Program-made: the position numbers and the translations under genes | Shown here: positions 60,679 to 64,000 of the stretch, piece by piece | Position numbering within the stretch: the first letter of the stretch is position 1 | Layout: each line of letters begins with the position of its first letter | NCBI GenBank assembly: GCA_963844405.1 | Contig: CAWJNZ010000004.1 | Location: 1 to 64,000 of the forward strand | DNA: 64,000 bases | Source of the DNA: DASSUW01 sp963844405 | GTDB taxonomy: Bacteria; Actinomycetota; Thermoleophilia; Solirubrobacterales; Solirubrobacteraceae | Direction: 5' to 3' | The notes under the pieces: model-generated | What the model was told of the DNA's origin: nothing | Seen by the model: the letters and a program-made list of their open reading frames with translations, nothing else | Database searches by the model: none

Positions 60679-63288
60679 ATGGAGAAGTGGGTGTACGACT
60701 TCAGCGAGGGCTCGAAGGACATGCGCGAGCTGCTCGGCGGGAAGGGCGCCAACGTCGCGGAGATGACGCGCGTGCTCGGCGCCGACAGGGTGCCTGCGGG
60801 GTTCACGATCACCACCGAGGCGTGCGTCGCCTACATGAAGGCCGGCCAGGAGGAGCCCGAGGGGATGGCCGACCAGGTCGCCGAGGCGCTCGAGCGGCTG
60901 CAGGAGCACGCCGGCAAGCGGCTCGGCGACGACGAGGACCCGCTGCTGGTCTCCGTGCGATCGGGCGCGCGCGAGTCGATGCCCGGGATGCTCGACACGG
61001 TGCTCAACCTCGGCCTCAACGACACCTCGGTCGAGGGGCTCGCGCAGGCGACCGACAACGAGCGCTTCGCCTGGGACTCCTACCGCCGCTTCGTCCAGAT
61101 GTTCGGGAACGTCTCGCACGGCATCCCCGGCGAGCAGTTCGAGGACGCCATCAAGGAGGTCAAGCAGGACCGCGGCGTCAAGCAGGACACGGAGCTCGAC
61201 GTCGACGCCCTGAAGGAGCTCACCGCTCGCTTCAAGGAGCTCTACGACTTCCCGCAGGACCCGCAGGAGCAGCTCCGGCAGGCGATCCGCGCGGTCTTCG
61301 ACTCGTGGACCGGCGAGCGGGCGGTCCAGTACCGGCGGCTCAACCGCATCCCCGACGAGTGGGGCACGGCCGTCAACGTCCAGCAGATGGTGTTCGGCAA
61401 CAAGGGCGACACGTCGGGCTCGGGCGTGGCCTTCAGCCGCGACGAGGTGACGGGCGAGAAGGAGCCGAGCGGCGACTTCCTGCCCAACGCGCAGGGCGAG
61501 GACGTGGTGTCGGGCGTGCGCACGCCGAAGGACATCGCCGAGATGAAGGAGTGGCTGCCCGACGCGTACAAGCAGCTGATGGAGATCCTGCGCACGCTCG
61601 AGAAGCACTACAAGGACATGCAGGACACCGAGTTCACGGTGGAGGAGGGGCAGCTGTTCATGCTCCAGACGCGCAACGCCAAGCGGCCCGCCCAGGCGGC
61701 CGTCCGCTTCGCGTGCGACGCCGTGGACGAGCGGCTGCTGAAGAAGGACGAGGCGCTCGCGACGATCGATCCCGGGTCCCTGGATGCGTTGCTGCACCCG
61801 ACCTTCGACCCCAAGGCCGAGTTCGAGGTGCTGGCGACCGGCGTCAACGCCTCGCCGGGGGCGGCGAAGGGCGAGGTCGTGTTCACGGCGGCTGATGCCG
61901 TGGCCGCCGGGCAGGAGGGGCGCGACGTGATCCTCGTGCGGCCGTTCACCGAGGCCGACGACGTCGCCGGCTTCCACGCCGCCAAGGGGATCCTGACCTC
62001 GGAGGGCGGCAAGGCGTCGCACGCGGCGCTGGTCGCGCGCGGGATGGGCCGGCCCGCGGTGGTGGGCGCTTCTGCGCTGGCGATCGACCTGAAGGCCAGG
62101 TCCATCACCGTCAACGGGACGAAGATCTCCGAGGGCGACCGGATCGCCATCGACGGCACGAAGGGCTGCGTGACGCTCGAGGACGTGCCTCTGGTGGACC
62201 CCGAGGTCAACGAGTACTTCGAGCGCGTGCTCAAGTGGGCCGACGAGATCCGCCGCCTCGGCGTGCGGGCGAACGCCGACACGCCGGACGACGCCCGCAA
62301 GGCGCGCGAGCTGGGCGCCGAGGGCATCGGCCTGTGCCGGACCGAGCACATGTTCATGGCCGAGGACCGCCAGCCCAAGATGCGAGCGATGATCATGGCC
62401 TCCGACGTGGAGGGCCGGCGCGAGGCGCTGGCCGAGCTCCTGCCCTTCCAGCAGGAGGACTTCGAGGGGCTGTTCGAGGCCATGCAGGGCCTGCCGGTCA
62501 CCATCCGGCTGCTCGACCCGCCGCTGCACGAGTTCCTCAAGAACCTCCCCGATCTGCGCGCCCAGGTCGAGCGCGCGCGGATCGAGTGCAGCGACGACCT
62601 CGAGCAGCTCGAGAAGACGCTCGCTCGCGTGGAGGAGATCCACGAGGAGAACCCGATGCTCGGCACGCGCGGGTGCCGGCTGGGGATCCTCTACCCCGAG
62701 ATCTACGAGATGCAGGTCGAGGCCATCATGCGCGCCGTCGCGGCCATGGACTCCAAGCCGCACCCGGAGATCATGATCCCGCTGATCGACTACGAGCAAG
62801 AGCTCGAGATCCTGCGCGAGCTCGTGGTGCGGGTCGGTGACGAGCACGACTTGCATGTGGGCAAGGACTACACCGTCGGGACCATGATCGAGCTGCCCCG
62901 CGCGTGTTTTGTTGCAAATCGGATCGCGAAACACGCGGATTTTTTCTCTTTTGGCACAAATGACCTGACGCAGACGGCGCTGGGCTTCTCGCGCGACGAC
63001 GTCGAGTCCAAGTTCGTGCCGGTCTACATGGAGCGCAAGATCATCGACCGGTCGCCGTTCGAGACGATCGACAAGCCGGGCGTGGGATGGCTGGTGCGGC
63101 TCGCGGCGTGGGTGGGGCGCGAGGCGCACCCCGGTCTCAAGCTCGGGATCTGCGGCGAGCACGGCGGCGACCCGGAGTCGATCGACTTCTTCCACATGGC
63201 CGGGCTCGACTACGTCTCCTGCTCGCCGTTCCGCGTCCCGATCGCCCGGGTGGCCGCCGCACAGGCGCAAATTGCACATTCTTCGTGA
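60679..63288 (+). CDS. ppdK: Pyruvate, phosphate dikinase
   Basis: An 869-residue enzyme interconverting pyruvate, ATP and Pi with PEP, AMP and PPi. The nucleotide-binding domain shows LLGGKGANVAEMTR and SVRSGARESMPGMLDTVLNLG; the swivelling domain has the phospho-His in GGKASHAALVARGMGRPAVV; the PEP barrel has GIGLCRTEHMFM, SFGTNDLTQTALGFSRDD and the catalytic Cys in GICGEHGGDP. Length is normal. Bases ~62905-62965 are markedly AT-richer than the rest of the gene, with codons such as TTT, AAT and TCT that are rare here, yet the protein there is fully conserved. Confidence 0.97.
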   Translation: MEKWVYDFSEGSKDMRELLGGKGANVAEMTRVLGADRVPAGFTITTEACVAYMKAGQEEPEGMADQVAEALERLQEHAGKRLGDDEDPLLVSVRSGARESMPGMLDTVLNLGLNDTSVEGLAQATDNERFAWDSYRRFVQMFGNVSHGIPGEQFEDAIKEVKQDRGVKQDTELDVDALKELTARFKELYDFPQDPQEQLRQAIRAVFDSWTGERAVQYRRLNRIPDEWGTAVNVQQMVFGNKGDTSGSGVAFSRDEVTGEKEPSGDFLPNAQGEDVVSGVRTPKDIAEMKEWLPDAYKQLMEILRTLEKHYKDMQDTEFTVEEGQLFMLQTRNAKRPAQAAVRFACDAVDERLLKKDEALATIDPGSLDALLHPTFDPKAEFEVLATGVNASPGAAKGEVVFTAADAVAAGQEGRDVILVRPFTEADDVAGFHAAKGILTSEGGKASHAALVARGMGRPAVVGASALAIDLKARSITVNGTKISEGDRIAIDGTKGCVTLEDVPLVDPEVNEYFERVLKWADEIRRLGVRANADTPDDARKARELGAEGIGLCRTEHMFMAEDRQPKMRAMIMASDVEGRREALAELLPFQQEDFEGLFEAMQGLPVTIRLLDPPLHEFLKNLPDLRAQVERARIECSDDLEQLEKTLARVEEIHEENPMLGTRGCRLGILYPEIYEMQVEAIMRAVAAMDSKPHPEIMIPLIDYEQELEILRELVVRVGDEHDLHVGKDYTVGTMIELPRACFVANRIAKHADFFSFGTNDLTQTALGFSRDDVESKFVPVYMERKIIDRSPFETIDKPGVGWLVRLAAWVGREAHPGLKLGICGEHGGDPESIDFFHMAGLDYVSCSPFRVPIARVAAAQAQIAHSS

Positions 63289-63329
63289 CGGTTGACGGCG
63301 CGGTCCGTCGCGGCGGTCACAATGGAACC

Positions 63330-64000
63330 GTGCTCGTCGCCGACGACTATCGCGCTCGCGTGGAGGCCTGGGAGGAGGCCGTGCTCTCACCGCTGGCCGC
63401 GCGGTCCTATCCGGCGGATCGGGTGCACGAGGAGCCGGACTGCGGGCTGCGCACCCCGTTCCAGCGCGACCGCGACCGGATCGTGCACTCGAAGGCGTTC
63501 CGGCGTCTGAAGCACAAGACGCAGGTGTTCGTCGCTCCGGAGGGGGACCACTACCGGACCCGCTTGACGCACACGCTGGAGGCGACCCAGATCTCGCGCA
63601 CGGTGGCGCGGGCGCTGCGGCTGAATGAGGACCTGACGGAGGCGATCGGCCTGGGGCACGACGTCGGGCATCCGCCGTTCGGGCACATCGGCGAGGCGGT
63701 GCTGGACGCGTGCGCGCGCGAGCGCTTCGGGCGCGGGTTCCGGCACAACGAGCACTCGCTGCGCGTGGTGTCGGACCTGAACCTGACGGCCGCGGTGCGG
63801 GACGGGATCCTGCGGCACTCGAGCGGGGCGGGGGAGCCCTCCACTCTGGAGGGCAAGATCGTCCGGCTCGTCGACCGGATCGCCTACATCAACCACGACA
63901 TCGACGACGCCTTGCGGGCGGGGGTCCTTGCGTCCGATGCCTTGCCCGCGGAGGAGATCGCGGTGCTGGGGGAGACCGGCTCCTCGCGGATCGACACGCT
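63330..64000 (+). CDS. dgt: dGTP triphosphohydrolase-like protein (truncated by window end)
   Basis: Start of an HD-domain dNTPase, open to the window end (223 codons). The segment CGLRTPFQRDRDRIVHSKAFRRLKHKTQVFV is typical of the dGTPase family. The HD metal site shows HTLEATQISRTVARAL (His), GLGHDVGHPPFGHIGE (His-Asp) and, further on, VDRIAYINHDIDDALRAG (Asp). The GTG at 63330 fits the family N-terminus. It lies 41 bases after ppdK and is often found near it and dnaG in actinobacteria. Confidence 0.9.
   Translation, partial: MLVADDYRARVEAWEEAVLSPLAARSYPADRVHEEPDCGLRTPFQRDRDRIVHSKAFRRLKHKTQVFVAPEGDHYRTRLTHTLEATQISRTVARALRLNEDLTEAIGLGHDVGHPPFGHIGEAVLDACARERFGRGFRHNEHSLRVVSDLNLTAAVRDGILRHSSGAGEPSTLEGKIVRLVDRIAYINHDIDDALRAGVLASDALPAEEIAVLGETGSSRIDT

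Overview
This 64 kb window is very GC-rich, gene-dense DNA that reads as a chromosome segment of an actinobacterium of the Thermoleophilia/Solirubrobacterales kind. This placement is an inference from gene content (type IV pili in an actinobacterium, AroK-AroB and IscU-MnmA fusions, a DUF559 orphan), extreme GC and very short or absent mRNA leaders; it was not tested by a search. No rRNA, tRNA, insertion sequence, prophage or CRISPR array was seen.

Layout. 1-4.6 kb: an IscU-MnmA fusion, alaS and ruvX; the first ~3.36 kb is broken by roughly 25 one-base frame changes that look like sequence errors. 4.5-15.2 kb: a tightly overlapping run of a giant PAS/coiled-coil/PAS protein, mltG, aroE, pilB, then pilT and pilC. 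15.3-16.7 kb: a lipoprotein and a Phd/VapC-type toxin-antitoxin pair. 16.7-20.5 kb: a divergent arsenic locus (aqp-arsC-phoD against arsR-arsM). 20.8-27.2 kb: accessory genes (GH97, DUF2277, GNAT, F420-type reductase, CDF transporter, hemolysin III, cupin and small unknowns). 27.3-35.9 kb: the second type IV pilus region, with a GEMM-I riboswitch before pilA, three minor-pilin-like genes, pilM, pilD, pilN, pilO and an accessory gene. 36.0-41.8 kb: aroC, aroKB, aroQ, an M24 peptidase and a secreted TIG/calcium-repeat protein. 41.9-54.8 kb: dodecin, efp-nusB-xseB-prenyl synthase-dxs, tlyA-nadK-recN, pyrG, an M20 peptidase and a NUDIX gene. 54.8-64 kb: xerD, deoB, a peptidase-MA lipoprotein, mutM, grx, recO, ppdK and a truncated dgt.

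The most interesting signal is regulatory. Seven sites have a sigma-28 (FliA/WhiG)-like form, TCAAG-like, exactly 15 bases, then GCCGATAA-like. They stand before the giant coiled-coil gene, pilT, pilA, the minor pilins, pilM, pilN and the TIG/calcium-repeat protein, and six of the seven lie only 7-10 bases before the start codon. Pilus assembly here may therefore be a sigma-28 regulon with leaderless transcripts. Cyclic-di-GMP could enter twice: through the riboswitch before pilA and through an MshEN-like N-terminus on PilB. Housekeeping genes show an analogous leaderless pattern, TANNNT 6-11 bases before the start, and two divergent gene pairs appear to share one symmetric -10 element.
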